Shown here: positions 7,496 through 18,500 of the stretch, piece by piece
Layout of the letters: each line of letters opens with the position of its first letter
How positions within the stretch are numbered: the first letter of the stretch is position 1
Assembly: GCF_943912825.1 (NCBI RefSeq)
Contig: NZ_CALTUX010000005.1
Location: 6,657 to 70,656 of the forward strand
DNA length: 64,000 nucleotides
Origin: an uncultured Anaerococcus sp.
Lineage (GTDB): Bacteria; Bacillota; Clostridia; Tissierellales; Peptoniphilaceae
Direction: 5' to 3'
Made by a program: the position numbers and the translations under genes
Notes under the pieces: generated by a model
The model's input: the letters and a program-made list of their open reading frames with translations, nothing else
What the model was told of the DNA's origin: nothing
Databases searched by the model: none

Positions 7496-9486
7496 TAGTT
7501 TAAAATAATATCCTTATCTTCATCAAAAAATTTCTTTATGAAATCTATATTCACTCCCTCAAAATTAATGGATTTTAGGTAGTCAAAAATTTCAAAACTT
7601 CTGTCAGTTTCTTCTTCGGTCATGTTTAGGTATTCTATTTCAGATAGGTTTTTACCATGCTGGATAAGAGAAAGAATCTTTCCACCGCCTCTTAATTCGT
7701 AATCTTTTCTAGCTATTTCAAAGCCATCATTGGTTTTCTCTAAGATCTTAAGTTTAGGATTATCATCTACATTTTTATTTATTAGAAAACAATAAGACTT
7801 ATGCTGGCCTCTACCAACCCTTCCCCTTAGTTGGTGGAGTTGAGATAGACCAAAATTACTTGCATTATAGATTGCTATAATATTAGCATTTGCAACATCT
7901 ATGCCAACTTCTATTACTGTCGTTGAAATTAATATATCTATATCTCCATTTGCAAAATTATTTAAGATTTCCTCTTTGATTGCTGGCTTTAGCCTACCAT
8001 GTAGTATTTCTACCCTATAGGCTTTGAAGTTCTTTTTATATCTCTTATAAAGATTTTCTACCGAATTATCATCTTCAGAATCTATGTTATTACTTACAAC
8101 ATAAACCTGCCTTTTAGCTTCTAGATTTCTAGATATTTCTTCAAATAGGATTTTTTCCCTATTTTGCATTATGATATGTGTATCAATAATTTCCCTGCCC
8201 TTTGGTAGTTCATTTATGATGCTTAAATCTAACATTTGATTTATCTTCAAAGATAGGGTTCTAGGAATAGGAGTGGCTGTCATTGTTAAGTAATTTACTG
8301 CTTGACCTTTTTTAGCCAAGGCTTGTCTTTGTTTCACCCCAAAACGATGTTGTTCATCATTTACTACAAGTCTTAAATCCTTAAACAATACATTATCTTG
8401 AATTAAAGCATGGGTGCCTATCACTATATCTATTTCCCCATTTAATAATTTAGCTTTAATTTCATCTTTTTCTTTGCTAGAACCAGTTAAAAGACCTACT
8501 CTTAGAGAAAAAGACTCAATTAAATCTTTATTCTTCTCATATTGTTGGATTGCCAAGACCTCTGTTGGCACCATCATGGCTGATTGGTAAGAATTTAGAC
8601 CGAATATAATCATGGCTAGGATTCCTACGATTGTTTTACCAGATCCAACATCACCTACCAATAGCCTATTCATGGCAAAGTCACTAGTAGAGTCTGCTAA
8701 TATTTCTTTAAGGGATCTTAACTGTGATTTTGTAAGCTTAAAAGCTAATCTATCTAGAATATTATCCAAATTATAATTAAGCTTAATATCCTGACTTATC
8801 TTGGCATTTTTTCCAATATAATATAAAAATATTAATTCTCTGAGTAGGTCTAAAATCTTCACATCAGATTTTGCCCTTAATAAATCATCAACATTATCAG
8901 GAAAATGAACTGTATTTAAGGATTTTTGTCTTGATAAAAGATCAAATTTCTCGCAAATTTCAGGGCTTAAGAGCTCTTCATCTTGATCGTAGAAAGATAA
9001 GGCTTCCTTTATAAAAGTCCTTATATTTTTCTGACTTAGTCCGCTTGTTAATGGATAAATAGAATAAATTCCACCTATCTCGCTTCCACTTAGGTCTTCA
9101 AAAATAGGATTAACCGATTCATAAAATCCATTTTTAAAAGCTACTTTAGTATAGAATTTGTATTCTTTATTTATATCTATTTTCCTAATTGAAAATCTAT
9201 CATTAAACCATACAACCCTTATTTTATTACCTATGTTATCCTCAAAATACATGTAAGATAGTGAAAGATTTTTAAATCTTTTAAAATAGGGCTTTGACAC
9301 ACATTTCCATACAAAATAATAGGCCCTATCATCTTTAGCCTGACTAGCTGAGATCTTTTTGCTCCTATCTTCATAGGCTCTTGGATAATAATTATATAAG
9401 TCACTGACTGTGTATATATCAAGCTTGCTAAGAGTTTTGGCCTTTTTAGGGCCAATACCTCTTAGGTCCGTTAGTTCCTTATTCAA
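7495..9486 (-). CDS. recG: ATP-dependent DNA helicase RecG
   Basis: Branch-migration helicase for stalled forks and Holliday junctions. The 663-residue protein has an N-terminal wedge/OB domain (residues about 55-150) with LTDLRGIGPKKAKTLSKL at its start, then the SF2 motor: Walker A GDVGSGKT (278-285), DEQH box (377-380), TMTATPIPRTL, and motif VI with QLRGRVGRGQHKSYC. The start is a TTG at 9484-9486 inside the end of fakA; no later Met fits the family N-terminus, so this rare start with coupled translation is likely real. Confidence 0.96.
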   Translation of the reverse strand: MNKELTDLRGIGPKKAKTLSKLDIYTVSDLYNYYPRAYEDRSKKISASQAKDDRAYYFVWKCVSKPYFKRFKNLSLSYMYFEDNIGNKIRVVWFNDRFSIRKIDINKEYKFYTKVAFKNGFYESVNPIFEDLSGSEIGGIYSIYPLTSGLSQKNIRTFIKEALSFYDQDEELLSPEICEKFDLLSRQKSLNTVHFPDNVDDLLRAKSDVKILDLLRELIFLYYIGKNAKISQDIKLNYNLDNILDRLAFKLTKSQLRSLKEILADSTSDFAMNRLLVGDVGSGKTIVGILAMIIFGLNSYQSAMMVPTEVLAIQQYEKNKDLIESFSLRVGLLTGSSKEKDEIKAKLLNGEIDIVIGTHALIQDNVLFKDLRLVVNDEQHRFGVKQRQALAKKGQAVNYLTMTATPIPRTLSLKINQMLDLSIINELPKGREIIDTHIIMQNREKILFEEISRNLEAKRQVYVVSNNIDSEDDNSVENLYKRYKKNFKAYRVEILHGRLKPAIKEEILNNFANGDIDILISTTVIEVGIDVANANIIAIYNASNFGLSQLHQLRGRVGRGQHKSYCFLINKNVDDNPKLKILEKTNDGFEIARKDYELRGGGKILSLIQHGKNLSEIEYLNMTEEETDRSFEIFDYLKSINFEGVNIDFIKKFFDEDKDIILN

Positions 9487-11041
9487 GGGTAGCTTGGTAG
9501 TAATATACTGGCTGTCCGCCGTAGATTAGTTCTACATCTATATCCTTATGGTCTTTAGAAAGCTTTTTGACAAGGTCTTTAGCCTTTTTCTTATCAGCTT
9601 CTTCACCATAATATAAGGTAACTAAAGATATATCTTCATCTTCCTCTATGGCTTTTTCTAGGGCAAGCTTTAATGTTTCTTCTATATTTGAAGTACTTAC
9701 AACAATTTTACCATCGAGAATTCCGATAAAATCATCTTTCTTAATTTCTACGTTATTTACACTTGTATCCCTAATTGATATAGAAACTTCAGCTGTGTGC
9801 ATATCAGAAATTACATCAGCCATGTTTTCGACGTTTTCTTCTATTGATTCAGACTCATCAAACTCTAACATAGCAGTGAAAGATTCTGGTATTGATCTTG
9901 TTTCTACAACCATAGCATTCTTATCTGTAAGTTCGCATGCTTGCTTAGCTGACATTATTATATTTTTATTGTTAGGGAAAATAATAATATTTTCAGCATT
10001 TATTTCTTCTATATTTTTATAAATATCCTCTGTAGAAGGATTCATTGTTTGGCCGCCTGAAATTATCTTATCAATATTCATTGACTTAAGAATATCGTCG
10101 TATCCATCACCCCTAGATACTGCTATAAAGCCATATTTTTTAAGCTTAACTTCTTTTTCTTCTTTTGCAATTTCCGGTTTAGTGTTTTCAATTTCAACCT
10201 TTAACAAAACTCCGTCTAGTAATAATATAGATATAACTTGATGAGGGTGATCTGTCTGTAGACTTGCCTTTATAACATTATCATTAAATTCTGACTCGAG
10301 GTGACTAGAAAGATTCCTAATTGAATCTATTATTTTTTCATAATCAGCTTCTTTACATGAAAGGCTAAATGATAGCTTGTAAGTTTTTTCTTCTTCACTA
10401 GCATCTGATAGGTCAATATCTCTATCGATATCATTATTTAAAGCATTTAGAGCCCCCCTTAATAAAAATAGCAAGCCTTGACCACCAGAGTCAACTACTC
10501 CAGCTTCTTTTAGTACTGGAAGTTGTTTAGGAGTATTGTCTAAGGCCTTTTGACCCTCACCAATGATATCTATAAGATAATCATCTAGATTAATATCTTC
10601 TTCATAGGCTTCTTCAGCTCTTTCTGCCATTTTTCTTGCAACTGTTAGAATTGTACCTTCTGTTGGTTGCATAACTGCCCTGTAGGCAGTCTTAGATGCA
10701 TTTACAAAGATTTCTTTTATATCTATTGACTCTATTACATCCTTATTTTTTAGTGCTTTAGACATACCTCTTACTAGTTGGGATAAGATTACCCCAGAGT
10801 TTCCTCTAGCTCCCATAAGGGTTCCTTGGCTTAGGGCCTTTGAGATTTCGTATACATTTGATAAGCCTGATGTATTAACCTTATCTACACCAGATTTCAT
10901 TGTCATGGTCATGTTTGTTCCTGTATCACCATCTGGAACTGGAAATACGTTTAGCTCATCAACTAAAGATTTGTTTTCTTCTAAATATTTAAAGGCTCCA
11001 ATGACCATTTGTTGGAGCTTATTTGCATCAATAACTTTCAT
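9479..11041 (-). CDS. fakA: Fatty acid kinase FakA (DAK2 domain, YloV)
   Basis: Kinase that phosphorylates FakB-bound exogenous fatty acids for phospholipid synthesis. The N-terminal DAK2/DhaL domain has VFPVPDGDTGTNM (DGDTGTN at 37-43, Mg/ATP binding) and the GARGNSGVILSQ loop; the middle and C-terminal parts match the DegV-like YloV extension. I chose the ATG at 11039-11041 because GATAGGAGA lies just before it; an upstream in-frame start would overlap the preceding gene. A likely FakB (DegV) partner is at 32999-33880. Confidence 0.94.
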   Translation of the reverse strand: MKVIDANKLQQMVIGAFKYLEENKSLVDELNVFPVPDGDTGTNMTMTMKSGVDKVNTSGLSNVYEISKALSQGTLMGARGNSGVILSQLVRGMSKALKNKDVIESIDIKEIFVNASKTAYRAVMQPTEGTILTVARKMAERAEEAYEEDINLDDYLIDIIGEGQKALDNTPKQLPVLKEAGVVDSGGQGLLFLLRGALNALNNDIDRDIDLSDASEEEKTYKLSFSLSCKEADYEKIIDSIRNLSSHLESEFNDNVIKASLQTDHPHQVISILLLDGVLLKVEIENTKPEIAKEEKEVKLKKYGFIAVSRGDGYDDILKSMNIDKIISGGQTMNPSTEDIYKNIEEINAENIIIFPNNKNIIMSAKQACELTDKNAMVVETRSIPESFTAMLEFDESESIEENVENMADVISDMHTAEVSISIRDTSVNNVEIKKDDFIGILDGKIVVSTSNIEETLKLALEKAIEEDEDISLVTLYYGEEADKKKAKDLVKKLSKDHKDIDVELIYGGQPVYYYQATLE

Positions 11042-11048
11042 ATTTCTC

Positions 11049-11402
11049 CTATCTATTGATTCCTTGGACATAGATATTTACTTCAGAAACATTTACATTC
11101 AAAGAGTTTTCTATATTATATTTAACATTTTCAATTATATTTTGGCACACTACTGGAATTCTAATACCATACTCTAAAAATAGAGATATAAATATTGCTA
11201 CTGTACCATTGTCCCTTCTTATAACCTTAACTCCTCTTTGCATGTTATTTACGCCTAAGAGCTTATATATGCCATCCTTTGCAGATCTACTTGCAAGCCC
11301 AACAACACCATAAGATTGCATGACACTTGCTACAGCAATATTAGCAATAACGGAATCATCGATTGTTATTTTTCCTAAATTATTTACATATCTAATTGTC
11401 AT
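11049..11402 (-). CDS. Asp23/Gls24 family protein (YloU-like)
   Basis: 117-residue Asp23/Gls24 family protein with the pattern GKITIDDSVIANIAVASVMQSYGVVGLASR at the N-terminus and a C-terminal VNVSEVNIYVQGI strand. The yloU-yloV order seen here with fakA is conserved across Firmicutes and suggests an unresolved link to lipid or envelope state. A GTGGAGG ribosome site precedes the ATG. It probably heads the transcript reaching the coiled-coil gene at 5980; the AT-rich 240 bases upstream hold its promoter, but I cannot pick the elements with confidence. Confidence 0.88.
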   Translation of the reverse strand: MTIRYVNNLGKITIDDSVIANIAVASVMQSYGVVGLASRSAKDGIYKLLGVNNMQRGVKVIRRDNGTVAIFISLFLEYGIRIPVVCQNIIENVKYNIENSLNVNVSEVNIYVQGINR

Positions 11403-11639
11403 AATACCTCCACATAAATATAAGTATTAACGATTTGTACTTAAAAGATTGAATTTTATATTTATAAACATATCTATGAAATTAAACTTACTATATCATT
11501 TATAAATAGCTTTAATTATATCAAAACTTTGTAAGTATCTCTTTAATTCATTATACCATAAATTCCTACTACTGATAAGAGTATACCTATAATTATATAT
11601 ATTATATATTTATAAATTATAGGAATTATGTATTTAGGC

Positions 11640-11673
11640 AAGAAAAAATCGCCACTTGGGCGATTTTTTCTTG
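11640..11673. terminator. Terminator after the first PFOR gene
   Basis: AAAAAATCGCC and GGCGATTTTTT form a strong stem with the loop ACTT and T-runs on both strands. It lies 14 bases past the nifJ stop (minus strand). The remaining sequence between 11403 and 11640 is AT-rich with no gene seen. Confidence 0.9.
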
Positions 11674-11686
11674 CTTATATTATTTT

Positions 11687-14600
11687 TTATTTGCCAGCTA
11701 ATTTCTTGTAAGATTCATATCTTTCTTTAGCAGCTTTTTCTGCTTGTTGATATAGTTCATCAGCTGTTTCAGGGAATGATCTCTTAAGTGATGAGTATCT
11801 TACTTCACCTTGAATGAATTCTTGGAATGATTCTGTAGGTTCTTTAGAGTCTAATTGGAATGGATTTTTGCCCTCGTCAGCAAGTCTAGGGTCAAATCTC
11901 CATAGGTGCCAATAACCAGCTGCTACAGCTTGTTTTTCTCTAAATTGTGATTTACCCATACCAATTCTGATACCATGGTTGATACATGGAGCGTAAGCTA
12001 TGATTAGAGATGGTCCATCATAAGATTCTGCTTCTTTAATAGCTTTTAGAGTTTGGTTTTGGTTAGCACCCATAGCTACTTGAGCTACGTATACATATCC
12101 ATAAGATGTCATCATTAGACCAAGGTCTTTCTTTCTAACCTTTTTACCTGCTGCAGCAAATTGTGCTACTGCTGATAGAGGTGTAGCTTTAGAAGATTGT
12201 CCACCTGTATTTGAGTAAACTTCTGTATCGAATACGAAGATGTTGATATTTTCACCACTTGCAAGTACGTGATCTACACCACCAAATCCGATATCATAGC
12301 TCCATCCGTCACCACCAAAGATCCATACAGATTTTTTGATTAGGTAATCTTGAAGTTTTAATATGTTATTTAGATATTTCTTAGCATCTTCATTTGCTAA
12401 ATCTTCTTTTACATTTAGGATAGCTGCTGTTGCTTCTTTAGAAGCTTTAACATCATCTTTGCCTTCTAACCAAGCTTTGAATGCTTCGTTGTATGCTGAA
12501 TCAAGTCCTAGTTCTAGGAATTTGTTCATGTTATCTTCTAGGATATGTGTATTTGCTTCTGTAGCAAGTTTCATACCATAACCATATTCAGCAGCATCTT
12601 CGAATAGTGAGTTACCCCAAGCTGGACCTTTACCTGTTGCAAGGTTTTTAGTATATGACATTGCTGGTGCACTAGCTCCCCAAATTGAAGAACATCCTGT
12701 TGCATTTGCTATATACATTCTATCCCCGAATAATTGAGTAACTAGTTTAGCATATGGTGTTTCACCACAACCTGCACAAGCACCTGAGAACTCGAATAAT
12801 GGTTGTTTAAATTGGCTGCCTTTAAGTGTCATAGGATCCATAACATCTTCTTTGTAGCCAATTACATTATGAGCATATTCCCAGTGTTCTTTTTCTTTTT
12901 CTACTTCTTCTTCGAAAGGTTTCATTAGTAGGGCTTTCTTTGGAGCTGGACATACATCTGCACAGTTACCACAGCCTGTACAATCTAGTGGAGATACTTG
13001 GATTCTAAATTCATATCCTTCCATACCTTTACCGATTGCTTTTTTAGTATCAAAACCTTCTGGTAGATTTGCTTTTTCATCTTCTGTAACTAGGAATGGT
13101 CTTATTACTGCGTGTGGGCATACATAAGAACATTGGTTACATTGTATACAATTATCTATTTGCCATTCTGGTACGTTAAGAGCGATTCCTCTCTTTTCGT
13201 AAGCAGTTGTACCTGATTCGAATTCACCGTTTTCGATTCCTACGAAAGCAGATACTGGTATATCGTCTTCTTTTTGTTCAAGCATTGGTTTAACGATGTT
13301 TTTAATGAATTCTGGAAGTTCTTTTTCTTCTTTAACTTCATCAACAGCATCTTTCCATTCAGCTGGAACTTCTACTTTGATTGGTGCTTCAAGTCCTTGA
13401 TCTACAGCGTTGTAGTTCATGTTAACTATATCTTCACCCTTATGACCGTATGATTTAACGATAGATTCTTTTAGGAATCTTACAGCATCTTCTACTGGTA
13501 TAACTTTTGTGAGGTTGAAGAATGCTGATTGCATGATCATGTTTGTTCTTCCACCAAGACCGATATTTTGAGCTATATGGCTTGCGTCTAAGATATAGAA
13601 GTCAATGTTCTTTTCAGCAAGAACTCTCTTCATCTTAGCTGGAAGATGGTTTTCAAGATCTTCAACTGACCAAACAGTGTTTAATAAGAAAGTACCACCT
13701 TCTTTAATACCTGCTAGTAGGTCATATTGGTTAACATAAGCTTGTTTTGAACAAGAAATAAAGTCAGCTTCATCTAATAGATATGTTGAAAGAATAGGTT
13801 CTTTACCAAATCTTAAGTGAGATACTGTTAGACCACCTGATTTTTTAGAGTCATAGTCAAAGTATCCTTGAGCATACATGTCTGTATTATCACCTATGAT
13901 CTTGATAGCTTGTTTGTTAGCGCCTACTGTACCATCTGAACCGAAGCCCCAGAATTTACATCTGCTTGTACCTTCGTGTCTAACTTTGAAGTCATCTCTT
14001 GGAAGTGATTTATTTGTAACATCATCTGTGATTGATAGTGTAAAGTCATGTTTTGGTTCATCTTGAGCAAGGTTATCAAAAGCTGCTTTAACATCTGCAG
14101 GTATTGTATCTTTTGAAGATAGACCGTAAATACCACCGATTATAAGTGGTCTTTCGTCACAATCATAATAGCTTGCTTTAACGTCTAGGTATAGTGGTGA
14201 ACCGATTGCACCTTTTTCTTTTGTTCTATCAAGAACAGCTATTTTCTTAACTGATTTTGGTATAACTTTTAGTAAGTGTTCTGCAGACCATGGTCTGTAT
14301 AGGTGAACTTCTACAAGTCCTACTTTTCTGCCTTCTTTTAGTAAAACATCGATTGTTTCTCTAGCTGTTTGGCATACAGAACCCATGGCGATAATGATAT
14401 CTTCAGCATCATCAGCACCATAATAATTAAATAGGCCATAGTTTGTACCAAGTTTTTCGTTGATTTGGTTCATGTAGTCTTCTACAATACCTACTATGTC
14501 TACATAAGCATTGTTGCTTGCTTCTGTTCTTTGGAAGAAGATATTTTTCTCAGCTGTACCCATGTGTTTTGGTCTTTCTGGGTTAAGTGAGTGGTTTTTG

Positions 14601-15214
14601 AATTCTTCTACTGCTTCATAGTCAAGCATTGGAGCAAGGTCTTTGTAATCCCAAACTTCAACTTTTTGAATTTCGTGGCTTGTTCTAAATCCGTCAAAGA
14701 AGTTGATAAATGGTACTCTACCTTTAATAGCTGCCAAGTGAGCAACTGGTGAAATATCCATAACTTCTTGTACTGAGTTTGAAACTAGCATTGCACAACC
14801 TGTTTGTCTTGCTGCCATTACGTCTGAATGGTCACCATAGATTGATAAGGCGTGTGTTGCAAGGGTTCTTGCTGATACGTGGAATACACCTGGTAATCTT
14901 TCTCCAGCAATCTTATACATGTTAGGAATCATTAATAATAGACCCTGACTTGCTGTATATGTAGTAGTAAGTGCTCCTGCTGCAAGTGATCCGTGCATAG
15001 CTCCTGCTGCACCAGCTTCTGATTGCATCTCTTTAACTTTTACCTCTTGACCAAATAGATTTTTACGTCCGTTTGCTGCCCAAACGTCCACACTTTCTGG
15101 CATTGGTGAAGAAGGTGTAATTGGATATATAGTAGCTACATCAGTAAACGCATATGATACGTGAGCTGCTGCAGTGTTACCATCCATTGTCTTCATTGCT
15201 CTAGTAATTGTCAT
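11687..15214 (-). CDS. nifJ: Pyruvate:ferredoxin (flavodoxin) oxidoreductase, copy 1
   Basis: Single-chain PFOR converting pyruvate and CoA to acetyl-CoA, CO2 and reduced ferredoxin. All domains are present in 1175 residues: N-terminal pyruvate-binding region (YPITPSSPMPE), gamma domain, an eight-cysteine ferredoxin-like module (CIQCNQCSYVCPHAVIRP and CTGCGNCADVCPAP), and the TPP domain with CAGCGETP, GDGWSYDIG and the late cysteine in YAPCINHG. The proximal-cluster cysteines are all kept. The ribosome site is AGGAGG. It has its own consensus promoter and a terminator on each side, so it is monocistronic. A close paralogue lies just upstream. Confidence 0.97.
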   Translation of the reverse strand: MTITRAMKTMDGNTAAAHVSYAFTDVATIYPITPSSPMPESVDVWAANGRKNLFGQEVKVKEMQSEAGAAGAMHGSLAAGALTTTYTASQGLLLMIPNMYKIAGERLPGVFHVSARTLATHALSIYGDHSDVMAARQTGCAMLVSNSVQEVMDISPVAHLAAIKGRVPFINFFDGFRTSHEIQKVEVWDYKDLAPMLDYEAVEEFKNHSLNPERPKHMGTAEKNIFFQRTEASNNAYVDIVGIVEDYMNQINEKLGTNYGLFNYYGADDAEDIIIAMGSVCQTARETIDVLLKEGRKVGLVEVHLYRPWSAEHLLKVIPKSVKKIAVLDRTKEKGAIGSPLYLDVKASYYDCDERPLIIGGIYGLSSKDTIPADVKAAFDNLAQDEPKHDFTLSITDDVTNKSLPRDDFKVRHEGTSRCKFWGFGSDGTVGANKQAIKIIGDNTDMYAQGYFDYDSKKSGGLTVSHLRFGKEPILSTYLLDEADFISCSKQAYVNQYDLLAGIKEGGTFLLNTVWSVEDLENHLPAKMKRVLAEKNIDFYILDASHIAQNIGLGGRTNMIMQSAFFNLTKVIPVEDAVRFLKESIVKSYGHKGEDIVNMNYNAVDQGLEAPIKVEVPAEWKDAVDEVKEEKELPEFIKNIVKPMLEQKEDDIPVSAFVGIENGEFESGTTAYEKRGIALNVPEWQIDNCIQCNQCSYVCPHAVIRPFLVTEDEKANLPEGFDTKKAIGKGMEGYEFRIQVSPLDCTGCGNCADVCPAPKKALLMKPFEEEVEKEKEHWEYAHNVIGYKEDVMDPMTLKGSQFKQPLFEFSGACAGCGETPYAKLVTQLFGDRMYIANATGCSSIWGASAPAMSYTKNLATGKGPAWGNSLFEDAAEYGYGMKLATEANTHILEDNMNKFLELGLDSAYNEAFKAWLEGKDDVKASKEATAAILNVKEDLANEDAKKYLNNILKLQDYLIKKSVWIFGGDGWSYDIGFGGVDHVLASGENINIFVFDTEVYSNTGGQSSKATPLSAVAQFAAAGKKVRKKDLGLMMTSYGYVYVAQVAMGANQNQTLKAIKEAESYDGPSLIIAYAPCINHGIRIGMGKSQFREKQAVAAGYWHLWRFDPRLADEGKNPFQLDSKEPTESFQEFIQGEVRYSSLKRSFPETADELYQQAEKAAKERYESYKKLAGK

Positions 15215-15262
15215 CTAGACCTCCTAAAATAATTATAAGCAATTATCGTTAACACTAATATA

Positions 15263-15291
15263 ATTATAAATATTTTTTCATTAATTGTCAA
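15263..15291 (-). promoter_or_regulatory. Consensus promoter of PFOR copy 1
   Basis: On the minus strand TTGACA (15286-15291) and TATAAT (15263-15268) are separated by exactly 17 bases, a full sigma-A consensus. The predicted start near 15256 gives a leader of about 42 nt, fitting a highly expressed central-metabolism gene. Confidence 0.85.
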
Positions 15292-15334
15292 GAGAAAAAG
15301 AAAAGATTTTCTTATATTTTCCAGCATTTTTCAA

Positions 15335-15351
15335 TTGATAATGATTATCAA
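15335..15351. promoter_or_regulatory. Perfect Fur-type 7-1-7 box
   Basis: TTGATAATGATTATCAA is a 17-base perfect inverted repeat that contains the Bacillus Fur consensus TGATAATnATTATCA without mismatch. It lies 44 bases upstream of the -35 of PFOR copy 1 and downstream of PFOR copy 2. Its position (about 85 bases before the predicted start) is unusual for simple repression, so it may act on a second promoter, activate, or serve another Fur-family protein. The rest of 15215-15503 shows no gene. Confidence 0.65.
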
Positions 15352-15471
15352 GACCATTCTTTGTCTTTTTCTATTATGCAAAATATTCATTTTAAGCCCT
15401 ATTAAACCATATAATTATGAATAAATATGCTATTTGGCTAAAGTGAATAATGCTATGTAAATATAACAAGA

Positions 15472-15491
15472 GGACAGACCTAAGTCTGCCC
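15472..15491 (-). terminator. Terminator after PFOR copy 2
   Basis: On the minus strand GGGCAGAC pairs with GTCTGTCC (one G-T pair) around a TTAG loop, followed by a T-rich stretch. It starts 13 bases after the stop codon of the upstream PFOR gene, separating the two genes transcriptionally. Confidence 0.8.
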
Positions 15492-15503
15492 CTTAATTTG
15501 CAA

Positions 15504-18500
15504 TTATTTTCCTGCTAATCTCTTATAAGTATTGTACCTAGCTTTTGCTGCTTTTTCTGCTTGGTCGTATAGTTCATCCGCACTTTCTGGGAATGATCTT
15601 TTTAGTGATGAATATCTTACCTCTCCTTGAATAAATTCTTGGAAGGATTCGCTTGGTTCTTTTGAATCTAATTGGAATGGATTCTTACCTTCATCTTCTA
15701 ATCTTGGGTCATATCTCCATAGGTGCCAGTAACCTGCATCTACAGCTTGTTTTTCTCTTCTTTGACTCTTGCCCATACCTATCCTTATACCATGGTTAAT
15801 ACATGGGGCATAAGCTATTATAATTGATGGGCCATCATAGGATTCTGCTTCTCTTATCGCTTTTAGGCATTGATTTTGGTTTGCTCCCATTGCCACTTGA
15901 GCTACATAAACATAGCCATAATTTGTTAGCATTAGTCCTAAGTCTTTCTTTCTTACCTTTTTACCTGAAGCAGCAAATTGTGCTACAGCTGCAAGAGGTG
16001 TTGCCTTTGAACTTTGTCCACCTGTATTTGAATATACTTCTGTATCAAATACGAGAATGTTGATATTCTCACCTGAAGCAAGGACATGATCTACTCCACC
16101 ATATCCAATATCGTATGCCCAACCATCACCACCAAATATCCAAACTGATTTTTTGATTAGATAATCTTTTAAGTCGTAGATATTTTCTAGTATCTCCTTG
16201 GCCTTTACATCTTCTATTTTTTCATCTTTTAGATTTAAAATCTTAGCTGTTGCTTCTTTGGAGCCTCTTATATCTTCTTTATTTGCTATCCATTCTTTAA
16301 AGGCTTCATTTAAGTCTGTATCTATATTTAGATCTATGAATTCCTTCATATAAGTTTCTAGCAAATATTTATTAGAATCTGTAGCAAGTTTCATACCATA
16401 ACCATATTCTGCGTTGTCTTCGAATAAGGAATTCGCCCATGATGGTCCCTTGCCTTCGCTATTTTTGGCATAGCATACTGATGGTGCGCTTGCTCCCCAT
16501 ACAGATGAACATCCAGAAGCATTTGCTATTAACATCCTGTCTCCATATAATTGAGTGACTAGCCTAGCATAAGGTGTCTCTCCACAACCTGCACATGCGC
16601 CAGAGAATTCTAGAAGTGGTTGTCTAAATTGGCTAGCCTTTACTGTAGTAGGATCCATTAAGTCTTCTTTATAACCTATTTCTTCGTGTGCATAGGTCCA
16701 ATTGTCTTTTTCTTTTTCAACTTGTTCTTCAAAAGGATTCATAATTAAAGCTTTATTTGGAGCTGGACATACATCTGCACAGTTGCCACAACCTGTACAA
16801 TCAAGTGGTGATATTTGTATTCTAAATTCATAGCCTTCAAGGCCTTTGCCTATGGCTTTTTTAGTTTTAAAACCTGCTGGAAGATTTGATTTTTCATCTT
16901 CTGTAACTAGGAATGGTCTTATTACTGCGTGCGGACATACAAATGAACATTGGTTACATTGGATACAATTGTCAATTTGCCATTCTGGAACATTTAGGGC
17001 TACACCACGTTTTTCATATTGGGTTGTTCCTGTATCCCAAGCACCATTGTCTAGATCTTTAAATAATGAAACTGGAAGTTCGTCTTCTTTTTGTTCTTCC
17101 ATTGGTTTTACAATGTTTTGAATAAAGTCAGGAAGTTTTACTTCTTCCTTTTCTTCATCTTTTGCATTTAGCCATTCTTCAGGTATTTCTATTTTTTCAT
17201 AAGCACTAGCACCCTTATCAACTGCTTCATAGTTCATAGCTACTATGTCTTCACCCTTATGGCCGTAGGCTTTAACTATAGAGTCTTTTAGATATTTCAT
17301 GGCATCATTTACATCTATTACTTCTGTAAGATTGAAGAAAGCTGATTGCATGATCATATTTGTTCTAGAACCTAATCCAATATTTTCAGCTATATGGCTT
17401 GCATCTATGATATAAAAATTAATTTTATGTTTTGCCAGGTAGTTTTTCATTGAAGCTGGTAGGTGATTATCAAGTTCATCTTTTGACCAAACTGTATTTA
17501 GTAAGAAAGTTCCTCCATCTTTTAAACCTTCTAGTAAGTCATACTTATAAACATAAGCTTGTTTAGAGCAAGATATAAAATCAGCTTCATCTAATAGATA
17601 GGTTGAAAGTATAGGCTCTTTACCAAATCTGAGGTGAGAAACGGTAAGGCCTCCAGATTTTTTAGAATCATAATCAAAGTAACCTTGGACATACATATTA
17701 GTATTATCACCGATAATTTTGATTGCCTCTTTGTTGGCACCAACTGTTCCATCAGATCCAAATCCCCAGAATTTGCATCTTGATTCACCTTCATGTCTTA
17801 TTCTAAGATTTGTTCTAGGAAGTGATTTGTTTGTTAGGTCATCTGTAATTGATAGGGTAAAATCTTTAACCATATCCTTATTTAGGTTGTCAAAAGCCGC
17901 CTCAAAATCAGCTGGTATTGTATCTTTAGAACTTAATCCAAATCTACCGCCTATAATTTCAGGTTTATCTTCGACATCAAAGAAGGCTGTTACTACATCT
18001 TTGTATAATGGTTCACCCTCTGCACCTTTTTCTTTTGTCCTATCTAGAACACCAATTTTCTTAACAGACTTTGGTATTACTTTGAGAAGGTGTTCTTTAG
18101 AAAATGGTCTATAAAGGTGTACTTCAATCAAACCAACCTTTTGTCCATTAGCATTTAGATAATCAACAGTTTCTCTTATAGCCTGGCAACCAGATCCCAT
18201 CGCAACTAAAGCCCTATCAGCTTCTGGATGTCCGTAATAATTAAATAATTTATAATCAGAACCGATTAAATCGTTTATTTTATTCATATAATCTTCAACT
18301 ATGTAAGGAAGCCTATCATAGATTGGATTTGATGCTTCTGCTGCTTGGAAGAAAATATTCTTTTGAACAGTACCCATAGTTTTAGGTCTTTCTGGGTTTA
18401 ATGAAGTATTTTTAAATTCTTTTACAGATGCGTAGTCAACTAGTGGAGCTAGGTCCTTATAGTCCCAAATATCTATTTTTTGAATTTCATGGCTTGTCCT

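Noticed and set aside
17719..18114. 131-codon open frame antisense to PFOR copy 2
   Set aside because: It mirrors a strongly conserved coding sequence; similar antisense frames occur over copy 1. No start signal or family resemblance.
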